Source: Neobacillus dielmonensis (GTDB lineage: Bacteria > Bacillota > Bacilli > Bacillales > Cytobacillaceae). Taken from it: DNA of 64,000 bases. The DNA is taken from contig NZ_HG942057.1 of assembly GCF_000612665.1 (NCBI RefSeq), positions 1 through 64,000 of the forward strand. The letters run 5' to 3'. Numbering within the stretch: position 1 is the first letter of the stretch; each line of letters begins with the position of its first letter. Both the position numbers and the translations under genes were made by a program. The notes beneath the pieces were generated by a model. The model was not told the origin of the DNA. It did no database searches and saw nothing but the letters and a program-made list of their open reading frames with translations. Below, in pieces: positions 46,055 to 54,568 of the stretch.

Positions 46055-46693
46055 TCACCTCTTCTTTTTACTAATGGCCACCCCATCGCCTACTGGCAGG
46101 ATAACTGAATCATAATCTGGATGGCCCATTAACCAGCGGTTAAACTCATTAATTTTCTTAACAAGATTCCGCGTGCGCTTTGATTCAATTTCCTCCTCAG
46201 CAACAAGGCCTTTAAATAACACATTGTCAGTAATAATCATCCCGTCCAAATTCAGATACTTTGAATAAATCTCGAAGAACTTTTTATATTGCCCTTTTGC
46301 TGCATCAATAAAGATGGCATCAAAAGGAGCATAGTGGCTAACCTGTTCCGAAACCTCCAAAGCATCTCCTTTAATCAAGTGAATATTTTCACTAAGGCTT
46401 GTCCGTTTGAAAAATTCCTCTGCTGCAGAGATCCTTTCGCTATCACGTTCAATTGTTACAATCTGCGCGTTTGGAAGTGCCTCAGCCATCCTAAGCGCTG
46501 AGTAACCAATTGCGGTTCCAACCTCCAAAATGGTTTTAGAACGATGAATTCTAAGTAGCTGCAGCATAGCTTCAATGCCCTGCAGCTCCATGATCGGAAC
46601 TTGGTGCAGTTTTGCATAGTTCTCCATTTCGGTAAACAGGAAATGTCGGTCCGGAATAAGCTCTTCTAAATATGAATGCAGCTTTTCATTCAT
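46055..46693 (-). CDS. yrrM: tRNA 5-hydroxyuridine O-methyltransferase TrmR
   Basis: SAM-dependent O-methyltransferase that converts ho5U34 to mo5U34, the step after YrrN/YrrO. The 212 residues show motif I EVGTAIGYSALRMA (about 56-69), the VTIERDSERI motif and FIDAAKGQY with the metal-binding Asp. ATG 46693 or the TTG just before it. First gene of the modification operon; a structured RNA candidate lies 130-250 bases upstream. Confidence 0.93.
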   Translation of the reverse strand: MNEKLHSYLEELIPDRHFLFTEMENYAKLHQVPIMELQGIEAMLQLLRIHRSKTILEVGTAIGYSALRMAEALPNAQIVTIERDSERISAAEEFFKRTSLSENIHLIKGDALEVSEQVSHYAPFDAIFIDAAKGQYKKFFEIYSKYLNLDGMIITDNVLFKGLVAEEEIESKRTRNLVKKINEFNRWLMGHPDYDSVILPVGDGVAISKKKR

Positions 46694-46825
46694 CAAGCTG
46701 CGTCACCTCAATCCTAAAAATACTATAAGAACACCCGGCGAACTAACTTTACGGGCGTTGGAACTAAAAATAGTTTTTCGAAGTCAAATACTCTTATTAT
46801 TCGCTGAATTTCACCTATTTAGACA

Positions 46826-46939
46826 TAAAAAATAGCGTACACAGAAATTTACCAGTGAAGGTGGCCCGAGCAACATAACCGGGTATTCCACTCAATGTTC
46901 GTTTACTGTGAGTTACGCTATGATTTCCAAATAAACACC
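46826..46939 (-). ncRNA. Candidate structured small RNA or leader between mltG and yrrM
   Basis: Minus-strand transcript of about 114 bases predicted from an extended -10 (46946-46954) to a U6 run (46827-46832). It folds with an outer 8-bp stem (46914-46921 with 46832-46839), a three-base bulge, a 5-bp stem (46906-46910 with 46840-46844), and an inner hairpin of GUGG/CCAC and CCCG/CGGG pairs around a GUUAUGUUGCU loop. The outer stem plus U6 also forms its terminator. No RNA family recognised; it could be free-standing or an attenuator for yrrM-yrrN-yrrO. Confidence 0.5.
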
Positions 46940-46945
46940 TGAACC

Positions 46946-46954
46946 ATTCTACCA
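46946..46954 (-). promoter_or_regulatory. Extended -10 promoter element of the RNA candidate
   Basis: TGGTAGAAT on the minus strand (TG-N-TAGAAT), directly after the mltG terminator T-run. No good -35 hexamer at 17 bases, which an extended -10 tolerates. Confidence 0.45.
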
Positions 46955-46955
46955 C

Positions 46956-46984
46956 AAAAAAAGAGGGAATGCTATACTTCCCCC
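46956..46984 (-). terminator. Terminator after mltG
   Basis: GGGAA/TTCCC stem (46978-46982 with 46965-46969) followed by TCTTTTTTT on the minus strand, 11 bases past the stop. Confidence 0.8.
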
Positions 46985-46994
46985 TTCCATCGTA

Positions 46995-48119
46995 CTATTT
47001 TTTATTAGAAATATATTTTTCCTTTTCCTGGTTATGTTCTTCCAATGTTTTAGTAAAAATAATATCTCCTGTTTCAGTTGCTAAGAAATAATAATAATCT
47101 GTTTGTTCTGGTTCTAATGCGGCTTCAATCGATGACTTCCCGGAATTGGCAATCGGTCCCGGCGGAAGACCCGTGTGCAGATAAGTATTATATGGAGAGT
47201 TGACCTCCAAATCCTTATACATGACCCGCTCCTTGTGTTTGCCTTGTGCATATAGGACGGTGGGGTCCGTTTGCAGCGGCATGCCCTTATCCATCCGATT
47301 ATAGAATACACTCGCGATCTTTTTGCGATCCGTTTTTGCCGTTGCCTCTTCCTCCACAAGCGCTGCCATGGTTAACACTTGATGGACCGATACATTCTTT
47401 TGATTCATTTCCTCCGAATAGTCGGCTAAAACCTCCTGCGTTTTGCTAAGCATGGCGGACACCATTTCTTCTACAGTTGGATTTGGCTTATAGAATGGGT
47501 AGGTAGCCGGGTACAGATACCCTTCCAACGGATATTTCACAGCCGGATTGTTTATTTCAGTTGTTAAAAGGTCAGGAAACTTAGTCATGACCTGTTTAAT
47601 AAATTCACCGTCGTTTAGCTTATTAAATACTTCTGTTTCATTCTGGTTTGTGGCTTTTGCCATAATGGCGGCTATTTCCGTTAGCTGTTTGCCTTCCGGT
47701 ATGGTGATTTTAAAGCTAGCATTCGCCAGTACTTTACCCGTTTTTAACCTGCCGACAATTTCCGGGACATCCATGGATGGGCTTAGCTCATATTTTCCCG
47801 CCATAAAACCGCCTTCATTTTTTAACTTCACATAATATTTAAATACTTTTGCATCCTTTATAATTCCATTTTTTTCTAATGTTTCACCAATGCCTGTTAC
47901 AGAAGAGCCCAGTGGAATTTCCACTACCTTATTTTGTTTGCTGCCGGCATCTATTGGCTTTAAGGCAGATTGAATATAAAGATAGCCTCCGCCACCAATT
48001 ATAATGATTAATAATAGCAGTAAAACGGAAATGATTAATACAATTCGTCTGACGATTCTCGCTTCACTTTGATGTTCAAGCATTTTTTCTCGGATAATAT
48101 CTTTTTTGTCTGTTGTCAT
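46995..48119 (-). CDS. mltG: Endolytic transglycosylase MltG
   Basis: Membrane enzyme that cuts nascent glycan strands during peptidoglycan synthesis. The 374 residues have a cytoplasmic N-terminus, one membrane helix (about 25-47), a LysM-like domain, and the YceG-type catalytic domain with LEGYLYPATYPF (catalytic Glu) and LPPGPIANSGKSSIEAAL near the end. ATG 48119 follows AAGGAGGAAAGGG. Named yrrL in B. subtilis; transcribed from its own probable promoter. Confidence 0.95.
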   Translation of the reverse strand: MTTDKKDIIREKMLEHQSEARIVRRIVLIISVLLLLLIIIIGGGGYLYIQSALKPIDAGSKQNKVVEIPLGSSVTGIGETLEKNGIIKDAKVFKYYVKLKNEGGFMAGKYELSPSMDVPEIVGRLKTGKVLANASFKITIPEGKQLTEIAAIMAKATNQNETEVFNKLNDGEFIKQVMTKFPDLLTTEINNPAVKYPLEGYLYPATYPFYKPNPTVEEMVSAMLSKTQEVLADYSEEMNQKNVSVHQVLTMAALVEEEATAKTDRKKIASVFYNRMDKGMPLQTDPTVLYAQGKHKERVMYKDLEVNSPYNTYLHTGLPPGPIANSGKSSIEAALEPEQTDYYYFLATETGDIIFTKTLEEHNQEKEKYISNKK

Positions 48120-48200
48120 CCCTTTCCTCCTTCCCAATGATGCTTTAGATTCATTAGCTTTTCTAAATCATAATAAAAACACAGAAGTTACATTGTAATT

Positions 48201-48229
48201 ATTTCAGCATATAGTGAGAAAAATGTCAA
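48201..48229 (-). promoter_or_regulatory. Probable promoter of mltG
   Basis: TTGACA (48224-48229), 17 bases, TGAAAT (48201-48206) on the minus strand, about 80 bases before mltG and just after the yrzB terminator. Confidence 0.5.
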
Positions 48230-48245
48230 TTTTACATATAAAATG

Positions 48246-48277
48246 CAGAAAAAGAGCCGGCTATTGCCGACTCTTTC
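48246..48277 (-). terminator. Terminator after yrzB
   Basis: AAAGAGTCGGC/GCCGGCTCTTT stem (48266-48276 with 48251-48261), one wobble, followed by TTCTG on the minus strand. Confidence 0.8.
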
Positions 48278-48284
48278 CTTTGGG

Positions 48285-48611
48285 TTATTCTTCTTCTTCC
48301 TGGTCCTCGATAAATGTGTTGAATACTTCTTCAATCATATCCCATTCTTCATCCGACTCAACTGGTAACAATTCACCGATGCCTCCGTCTTCGGTTGGGA
48401 CATAAGCATAGGCATGCACAACGCCTTCCTCATCATCCTCAAGCTCTCCGACTGGGAAACATAATAGATATGATTTGTTAAAATCCTCTGAATCAAAAGT
48501 TAGCAGGATTTCAAATAATTCTTCATCACCATTTTCATTTACCAGTGTAATAAACTGCTCATCGTGGTCATGATCATGGTCATGATGGTTATGGTTGTGT
48601 TCGTTTGACAT
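48285..48611 (-). CDS. yrzB: DUF1292 protein YrzB with His/Asp-rich N-terminus
   Basis: A 108-residue acidic protein of unknown function. After MSNEHNHNHHDHDHDHDEQ, a run that could bind metal ions, comes the DUF1292 domain (FITLVNENGDEELFEIL, SYLLCFPVGE, YAYVPTEDGG), ending in Glu-rich sequence. GAGGTG precedes the ATG. It follows ruvX by 12 bases in the ireB-ruvX-yrzB operon. The metal role is inferred only from composition. Confidence 0.9.
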   Translation of the reverse strand: MSNEHNHNHHDHDHDHDEQFITLVNENGDEELFEILLTFDSEDFNKSYLLCFPVGELEDDEEGVVHAYAYVPTEDGGIGELLPVESDEEWDMIEEVFNTFIEDQEEEE

Positions 48612-48623
48612 TTCTTCACCTCA

Positions 48624-49040
48624 TTATTTAATACTATCAAGAAAACCCTGCAGAATCATCACAGCTGCCATTTTGTCGATGACTTTTTTACGTTTTTTCC
48701 GACTGACATCCGCTTCAAGCAATACACGTTCTGCGGCCATTGTTGTCAGACGCTCGTCCCACAGTACTGTGGGAACCGAAAATCTTCGTTCGATCTCCTC
48801 GGCATACTGTTTGCTTGCTTCACCCCGGGGTCCAATGGTCCCGTTCATGTTTTTGGGCAAACCGACGACGACTTTGCTAACCTGATACTCTTCTATTAAT
48901 TGACCAATTTCCTCAAAACCAAACACTTGCTTTTCTTCGTTGATTTTGAGCGTTTTCAGCCCCTGAGCTGTCCACCCCAGTTCATCACTAAGAGCGACAC
49001 CCACTGTCTTGGAGCCGACATCTAAACCCAATACACGCAT
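48624..49040 (-). CDS. ruvX: Holliday junction resolvase RuvX/YqgF
   Basis: RNase H-fold nuclease of the YqgF family, linked to pre-16S rRNA 5' processing and junction resolution. The 138 residues include [18 protein letters not shown] (first catalytic Asp), [17 protein letters not shown], and [13 protein letters not shown]. It follows ireB by three bases. Named yrrK in B. subtilis. Confidence 0.95.
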   Translation of the reverse strand: MRVLGLDVGSKTVGVALSDELGWTAQGLKTLKINEEKQVFGFEEIGQLIEEYQVSKVVVGLPKNMNGTIGPRGEASKQYAEEIERRFSVPTVLWDERLTTMAAERVLLEADVSRKKRKKVIDKMAAVMILQGFLDSIK

Positions 49041-49043
49041 GCT

Positions 49044-49310
49044 TTAGACCTCTCGCTGTTGTTTAAGATAGGATTTGACTAACTCCTCAATGATTTCATC
49101 CCGTTCCAATTTACGGATGATATTACGGGCATCCCGGTGACGGGGAATGTATGCCGGGTCCCCGGATAAAAGGTAACCAACAATTTGATTAATCGGATTA
49201 TATCCTTTTTCCTGCAATGCCTCATACACTTGAAAAAGTACATCCTGTACGTTATGTTCAAACGGCTCTTCCGGAAAATTAAATCGCATCGTTTTGTCAA
49301 ATGAGCTCAT
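49044..49310 (-). CDS. ireB: IreB family regulatory phosphoprotein
   Basis: An 88-residue protein that in enterococci is phosphorylated on N-terminal Thr by the PASTA kinase IreK (PrkC) and affects cephalosporin resistance. The N-terminus [16 protein letters not shown] carries Thr7 next to Asp-Lys, in line with that site. GAGGTG precedes the ATG. Named yrzL in B. subtilis; 55 bases after alaS. Confidence 0.92.
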   Translation of the reverse strand: MSSFDKTMRFNFPEEPFEHNVQDVLFQVYEALQEKGYNPINQIVGYLLSGDPAYIPRHRDARNIIRKLERDEIIEELVKSYLKQQREV

Positions 49311-49365
49311 TCACGTGCACCTCAACTCGTCTTTGTTACCTTTATTCTACACTACTTTGTCCCTA

Positions 49366-52002
49366 TTACAAAACAGATTTTACCGATTCCTCCACAAATT
49401 GTAGGGCGCTCTCAAGCTGTTCTGGATTCTTTCCTCCAGCTTGGGCCATATCTGGACGGCCGCCGCCGCCGCCGCCGCATCTTGAAGCGACTTCTTTAAT
49501 AAGCTTGCCGGCATGGTAACCGCGCTCTATTAAATCTTTAGTAACAGCAGCGATTAAATTAACCTTTCCTTCATGGGCACTGCCTAGCACAATAACTGCG
49601 GAGCCCAGCTTTTGTTTGAGATCGTCAGCCATATTCCTCAAGTTATTCATATCTGCTGCTTGAACCTTGGCTGCTAGGACGGTTACGCCATTAATCTCTT
49701 TTGCTTTTGAGACAAGACTGCCAGCTTCGATATTTCCAAGCTTGGCTGCCAAAGATTCATTCTCCCGTTGAAGACCCTTAATTTCACCCATTAATCCGTC
49801 AATCCGGGTAACAATGTCTTTTGGATTGGTCTTTAATTTTTCTGCTGCTTCTTTCAGCAAACCAACCTGTTCATTCAATAGCACATAAGCTGCCTCTCCT
49901 GTTACAGCTTCAATCCGTCTAGTTCCAGCACCGATTCCGCTCTCAGATACAATTTTAAACAAGCCTATTACAGAAGTATTCGGCACGTGGCAGCCGCCGC
50001 AAAGCTCAAGGCTGTAATCACCCACTTTGACCACTCGGACAATATCGCCGTATTTCTCGCCAAACAGTGCCATGGCGCCCATTGCCTTTGCTTCAGCAAT
50101 CGGTTTTTGGGAGATAGTTACTTCCAAGCTGTTCCAAATTTTTTCATTCACGATTCTTTCAACCCGCTCCAGCTCATCTGGCTTCACTTGGCCAAAATGA
50201 GAGAAATCAAAACGGAGGCGATCCGGTTCCACAAGCGAACCAGCTTGGTTGACATGCTCACCGAGAACATCTTTTAATGCACGGTGCATCAAGTGGGTCG
50301 CTGTATGGTTTTTGATGATTCGTGCCCGATTTTCTGGGTCAACGGTGGCTGTAACTTGCTGGTTAACGGTTAATTGACCGGATTTGATCACTACTTGATG
50401 AAGGTTCTGCCCGTTCGGCGCTTTTTGCACATCCTTAATGGAAACCGTGACACCCTCACCCTCTAATACACCGCGGTCGGCAATTTGTCCGCCACTTTCA
50501 GCGTAAAACGGGGTAACATCGAGAATCAACTGAACTTCTTCACCCTGGTTAGCATTTTCCACTAGTTCTCCTTCTTTTACAATGGCCACTACAATGGAAT
50601 CCGTCTTAAGTTCGTTATAACCAACAAATTTACTTGAAACGATCAAATCTCTTAAGATACCGCCTTGTACATGCATGGAACTTTCATCTTGACGGGCGGC
50701 ACGGGCTCTCTCACGCTGTTCTTCCATTTCCTTTTCAAAGCCTTCATGGTCAACCGTTAATCCTTCTTCCTCTGCATATTCTTCCGTTAATTCCACAGGG
50801 AAGCCGTACGTATCATAAAGACGGAATACATTCTCGCCGCTAATCGTACTTGAACCATTTTCTCTTGCATTCTTAATAATGCCGGATAAAATCGCTAATC
50901 CCTCATGCAGCGTTTCATGGAATCGTTCCTCTTCATTTTTAATAACCTTTTGGATAAAATCAGTCTTGTCTTTTACTTCAGGGTAAAAATCATGCATAAT
51001 CTCGCCTACTACTGGCACAAGTTCATACATAAATGGACGCTCAATATTAATTTGCTTTGCATAGCGAACGGCACGGCGAAGCAAGCGGCGCAAGATATAA
51101 CCGCGGCCCTCGTTTGATGGAAGCGCCCCGTCACCAATGGCAAAGGCAACTGTACGAATATGGTCAGCAATTACTTTGAAGGCAACGTCCTTTTCTTTAT
51201 CTACACCGTACTTTTTACCGGAAATCTCTTCAGTTGCCCGGATAATTGGAATAAATAAGTCTGTATCGAAGTTGGTTGGAACATTTTGCACAACCGATGC
51301 CATCCGCTCCAGACCCATTCCGGTATCAATGTTTTTCTTTGGCAGTGGAGTATACGTGCCATCAGGATTATGATTGAATTGGGAAAAGACCAAATTCCAT
51401 ACTTCGAGATAACGCTCATTCTCCCCGCCTGGGTACAATTCAGGATCACTTGGGTCATCTCCATATTCTGGACCACGGTCATAGAAGATTTCAGAGTTTG
51501 GTCCACTCGGGCCTTCCCCGATGTCCCAGAAGTTGCCTTCCAAACGGATAATCCGCTCCTCCGGAATGCCAATTTCTTTATTCCAAATCTCAAAGGCTTC
51601 CTCGTCTTCTGGATGGATGGTTACAGAAAGCAATTTTTTATCAAAGCCAATCCATTCTTCATCGGTTAAAAATTCCCATGCCCAATGAATCGCTTCTTTT
51701 TTAAAATAATCACCAATGGAGAAGTTACCTAGCATCTCAAAGAAAGTATGGTGCCGGGCAGTTTTTCCGACATTTTCGATATCATTGGTTCTGATTGATT
51801 TTTGGGCATTAGTGATTCGCGGATTTTCCGGTATAACCCGACCATCAAAATATTTTTTTAGGGTTGCCACCCCGCTGTTAATCCACAACAGGGTAGGGTC
51901 ATCATGTGGAACCAATGATGCGCTTGGTTCAACGGAGTGACCTTTTTCCTTAAAGAAATCTAAATACATTTTTCGGATTTGTGATCCCGATAAATTTTTC
52001 AT
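49366..52002 (-). CDS. alaS: Alanyl-tRNA synthetase
   Basis: Charges tRNA-Ala. The 878 residues contain the class II catalytic core ([16 protein letters not shown] region), the tRNA-binding part, the editing domain with HTATHLMH and [10 protein letters not shown] zinc motifs (around 560-680), and the C-terminal DHHA1-like domain with [22 protein letters not shown] lies seven bases before ATG 52002. Controlled by an upstream T-box leader. Confidence 0.98.
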   Translation of the reverse strand: MKNLSGSQIRKMYLDFFKEKGHSVEPSASLVPHDDPTLLWINSGVATLKKYFDGRVIPENPRITNAQKSIRTNDIENVGKTARHHTFFEMLGNFSIGDYFKKEAIHWAWEFLTDEEWIGFDKKLLSVTIHPEDEEAFEIWNKEIGIPEERIIRLEGNFWDIGEGPSGPNSEIFYDRGPEYGDDPSDPELYPGGENERYLEVWNLVFSQFNHNPDGTYTPLPKKNIDTGMGLERMASVVQNVPTNFDTDLFIPIIRATEEISGKKYGVDKEKDVAFKVIADHIRTVAFAIGDGALPSNEGRGYILRRLLRRAVRYAKQINIERPFMYELVPVVGEIMHDFYPEVKDKTDFIQKVIKNEEERFHETLHEGLAILSGIIKNARENGSSTISGENVFRLYDTYGFPVELTEEYAEEEGLTVDHEGFEKEMEEQRERARAARQDESSMHVQGGILRDLIVSSKFVGYNELKTDSIVVAIVKEGELVENANQGEEVQLILDVTPFYAESGGQIADRGVLEGEGVTVSIKDVQKAPNGQNLHQVVIKSGQLTVNQQVTATVDPENRARIIKNHTATHLMHRALKDVLGEHVNQAGSLVEPDRLRFDFSHFGQVKPDELERVERIVNEKIWNSLEVTISQKPIAEAKAMGAMALFGEKYGDIVRVVKVGDYSLELCGGCHVPNTSVIGLFKIVSESGIGAGTRRIEAVTGEAAYVLLNEQVGLLKEAAEKLKTNPKDIVTRIDGLMGEIKGLQRENESLAAKLGNIEAGSLVSKAKEINGVTVLAAKVQAADMNNLRNMADDLKQKLGSAVIVLGSAHEGKVNLIAAVTKDLIERGYHAGKLIKEVASRCGGGGGGRPDMAQAGGKNPEQLESALQFVEESVKSVL

Positions 52003-52089
52003 CAAACTTCCTCCTTTTTATGTGCAGGCATGTTATAGGGCAGTATTGATCAAGAACCAATATGAACAAACCGCATTATTAAAAATGCA

Positions 52090-52350
52090 TACAAAAAAGC
52101 CCTCATCCCCAAAACAGGGACGAGAGCTTGTCTCGCGGTACCACCCTGATTATGAATACAAAAAAATTGTACTCATCTCTCAATATCGCCTTAACGCGGC
52201 TTATGACGGCAGTGGTTAGCTGCACTCCGGATTAGCGTTCTGTTATCCTTCATCTGGAATCTCTTTCAGCCAAGGGGACTCCTCTCTTCTGCGCATTTAA
52301 CCGCTACAGATGGACTATAACATACTCGATCCTTCTTCATTTTCCATATA
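52090..52350 (-). promoter_or_regulatory. T-box leader of alaS
   Basis: The invariant T-box core AGGGTGGTACCGCG lies at 52134-52147. Downstream is the terminator GCTCTCGTCCC/GGGGATGAGGGC with T6 (52093-52127). A long Stem I region lies upstream with an AGAGGAG-type loop and GGAGTGCAGCTAACC, compatible with an Ala (GCN) specifier. Uncharged tRNA-Ala would stabilise the antiterminator and switch alaS on. Specifier position is not proven. Confidence 0.93.
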
Positions 52351-52356
52351 TGACGA

Positions 52357-52385
52357 ATTATATCGACGGAAAAAAGGTTTGTCAA
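52357..52385 (-). promoter_or_regulatory. Sigma-A promoter of alaS
   Basis: Perfect TTGACA (52380-52385), 17 bases, TATAAT (52357-52362) on the minus strand, just before the T-box leader and four bases past the yrrI stop. Confidence 0.92.
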
Positions 52386-52388
52386 ATC

Positions 52389-53468
52389 CTATGTTGAAGA
52401 TTCATGGCGCCGGACATCGATGAAATGATTTTTTACGTGGATGAGGCCCACCTTCATAATGGCAAAAACCGGTACAGCCAAAATCAAACCGAGAATTCCG
52501 CCTATCTCTCCCCCTGCTGTCAGCGCGGCCATGATCCATAATGGATGCATGTGCAGACTTTTGCCAACAATATAAGGCGATAGTATATTCCCTTCAATAA
52601 ATTGAAGGCCGAACACAATAATGATGGTAACGATGATTAATTTAACCGAAGTCGTTGCCGCCACGATTACTGCCGGAATCGCTCCAATGATTGGTCCGAA
52701 GTAAGGAATTACATTGGTTACCCCAACAATCAGACCTAACAACAATGGATATTTTAGCTGAAATGCCCAAAATAAACAGGAAGCAATTGTCCCCATAATC
52801 AAACACACAAGCAACTGGCCCCTTATGTAATTCCCTAATGATTTATCCACATCTCTTAGGAACAATATACCTTTTTTTCGCCAGCTTTTCGGTGTTAAAT
52901 ACCAGATTGTCTGTCTAATTTTTGCAAAATCTTTAAGCATATAAAAAACGATAAAAGGGATTATCGCTAAAATAACCGCTGAGTTTAAAAACTGGATTAG
53001 CACATTTACGATAGTAGTCAGGAGACTATCCAATTTATCCTCAAACGCGTCAATCCCCTCGTTTACACGATTTTGCAATCCGTCCGGCCACTCCCTTGTG
53101 TGAGATTGGAGAATTTTGATCCACTCGCGGTACTGCTGGGCAAAAACAGGGGCACTTTCAGACAAGTCCTTTATTTGATCGATAATCGCAGGTATGCCTT
53201 TATAAAGGGCAAAACCAATACCGCCAAAAAACAGGAGATAAATTAAAAAAATAGCTACTCCTCTGTGCAGTCCTTTTTCATGCAATTTTTCAATAATGGG
53301 ATGCAACAGGTAAGTAATAAAAGCAGAAATGCCAAATGGAAGCAGGATAATAAGAATTAACTTAATAACTGGCAGCCAAACAACCCGCAGCTTTAAAAAG
53401 ATATAGATGGCAATTAATAAAAGGAGTGTAAAACCGATTCGATAAAACCACTTCATCCGATTTTCCAA
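52389..53468 (-). CDS. yrrI: AI-2E family transporter YrrI
   Basis: A 359-residue polytopic membrane protein of the AI-2E/PerM family, with about seven to eight helices and the conserved C-terminal block PYFGPIIGAIPAVIVA and PYIVGKSLHMHPL. A TTG start with AAAGGAGG eight bases upstream. Substrate not known; members have been linked to autoinducer-2 export or ion exchange. It precedes alaS on the same strand, but alaS has its own promoter. Confidence 0.9.
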   Translation of the reverse strand: MENRMKWFYRIGFTLLLLIAIYIFLKLRVVWLPVIKLILIILLPFGISAFITYLLHPIIEKLHEKGLHRGVAIFLIYLLFFGGIGFALYKGIPAIIDQIKDLSESAPVFAQQYREWIKILQSHTREWPDGLQNRVNEGIDAFEDKLDSLLTTIVNVLIQFLNSAVILAIIPFIVFYMLKDFAKIRQTIWYLTPKSWRKKGILFLRDVDKSLGNYIRGQLLVCLIMGTIASCLFWAFQLKYPLLLGLIVGVTNVIPYFGPIIGAIPAVIVAATTSVKLIIVTIIIVFGLQFIEGNILSPYIVGKSLHMHPLWIMAALTAGGEIGGILGLILAVPVFAIMKVGLIHVKNHFIDVRRHESST

Positions 53469-53525
53469 AGCTTTAGCCTCCTTTTACCGTTAGTGTTGGA
53501 GACCCAATATGTAAATATACATAAA

Positions 53526-53550
53526 TCCCCCTCGAAAAACCCGAGGGGGA
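53526..53550 (-). terminator. Hairpin after yrzQ
   Basis: Perfect 9-bp stem TCCCCCTCG/CGAGGGGGA with a seven-base loop, followed by TTTAT; a moderate terminator between yrzQ and yrrI. Confidence 0.65.
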
Positions 53551-53561
53551 CACGCGAAATA

Positions 53562-53696
53562 TTAAAACATAGCCCGTTTTACTTTTCTTGCCATTTTTCT
53601 CATTTGGCGGCCTGACATTAAATGATTTTTCTGTGCCATGGTATACGCAGCTGCTCCGATTCCGAGTACAGCCATCGATGTCATTGCTTTTTTCAT
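53562..53696 (-). CDS. yrzQ: YrzQ family small protein
   Basis: A 44-residue peptide: a short hydrophobic Ala/Gly-rich N-terminus (MKKAMTSMAVLGIGAAAYTM) and a strongly basic end (GRQMRKMARKVKRAMF). AGAGGTG lies before the ATG. Matches in size, sequence type and position (between yrrD and yrrI) the YrzQ/DUF3918 family; function unknown. Confidence 0.75.
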   Translation of the reverse strand: MKKAMTSMAVLGIGAAAYTMAQKNHLMSGRQMRKMARKVKRAMF

Positions 53697-53785
53697 ACTT
53701 TTCACCTCTTCATCGGGAATGGGAAAGTACTATTTTGACTTCGGTTTACAGGCTCATAGCCCCGTTCTTACGGGCGTTTAATTGA

Positions 53786-53977
53786 TTACATTGTAAATCG
53801 GCGGACATCTTCCTCAAACAGATCATCCAATGAACTTAATGTCCCATCCTCTTCGACCTGATGAGTATTAATCAATCCTTTTGACACAGATAACTCAATA
53901 AAACAGTTCCAGCAGTAATACTGGTTGATGCCGATTTTACCAATATCCTTGCTTTGGCAGTTTGGACACTTAAACAT
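53786..53977 (-). CDS. Small zinc-ribbon protein
   Basis: A 63-residue cytoplasmic protein. CPNC (4-7) and CWNC (22-25) form a likely zinc ribbon, followed by an acidic C-terminus (SSLDDLFEEDVRRFTM). It lies between yrrD and yrzQ on the same strand, and a similarly placed small gene (yrzR) exists in B. subtilis, but I am not sure of that match. Role unknown. Confidence 0.75.
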   Translation of the reverse strand: MFKCPNCQSKDIGKIGINQYYCWNCFIELSVSKGLINTHQVEEDGTLSSLDDLFEEDVRRFTM

Positions 53978-54031
53978 GGAAAAGACACCTCACGCATTCT
54001 TCAGCTAAATCGCTAATAAAATTTCTGCGGT

Positions 54032-54535
54032 CTATTCACCTCGTGTGTTAATAGACGGTTCCATTTTATTTACGTCTACGATGATGGCATCTTTTCCAAT
54101 CGTTAAGGGCTTCTTGGAATGAATCACTTGTTTCCCTTCCGTAATATCCGAAAAGAAGCCATCCGTGATTTCGTACCCTACGATTGTGCCCAATTCTTCC
54201 TGAAAATATACGTCGTTTAGCAGTCCCAGTGATTCACCGCTTTTCGAAAGCATCATTTTCCCTTCAAGAGAATGCTGGTGACCTAAGGTATATTCTGGCA
54301 TTTCTTTTGCTTTTTCCAAAAGACCGGCATCCTCAATCATGACCCCGTCCCAGCCGAAGGAATCCACCTTTTGAATGTCAAGAAAGCAGGATTGCTTAAA
54401 TAATGTTCCTTTTTTCACTAGCAAGCCTTTAACGATTCCCTCTGGTGAAATATATAAGTCGCTGATTTCTCCAATCTTTGTGCCGCTTTTTGTTTCAAAT
54501 ACAGGCTGCCCTTTTAATAAGGAAAATGTTCGCAA
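54032..54535 (-). CDS. yrrD: PRC-barrel domain protein YrrD
   Basis: A 167-residue protein with two PRC-barrel-like halves (KGQPVFETKSGTKIGEISDL near the start; LSKSGESLGLLNDVYFQEEL in the middle). PRC barrels bind RNA or act in sporulation and photosynthetic proteins; no function is known here. GGAGGTGGG lies before the ATG. It follows recD2 by 33 bases and is probably co-transcribed with yrrB-recD2. Confidence 0.87.
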   Translation of the reverse strand: MRTFSLLKGQPVFETKSGTKIGEISDLYISPEGIVKGLLVKKGTLFKQSCFLDIQKVDSFGWDGVMIEDAGLLEKAKEMPEYTLGHQHSLEGKMMLSKSGESLGLLNDVYFQEELGTIVGYEITDGFFSDITEGKQVIHSKKPLTIGKDAIIVDVNKMEPSINTRGE

Positions 54536-54568
54536 AGAGTACCCACCTCCTATTGAACATTTTTAGTT

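Noticed and set aside
46826-46939. Assignment of the mltG-yrrM RNA as 6S RNA or T-box
   Set aside because: It is too short for 6S RNA, lacks a large central bubble, and has no T-box core sequence or specifier structure.
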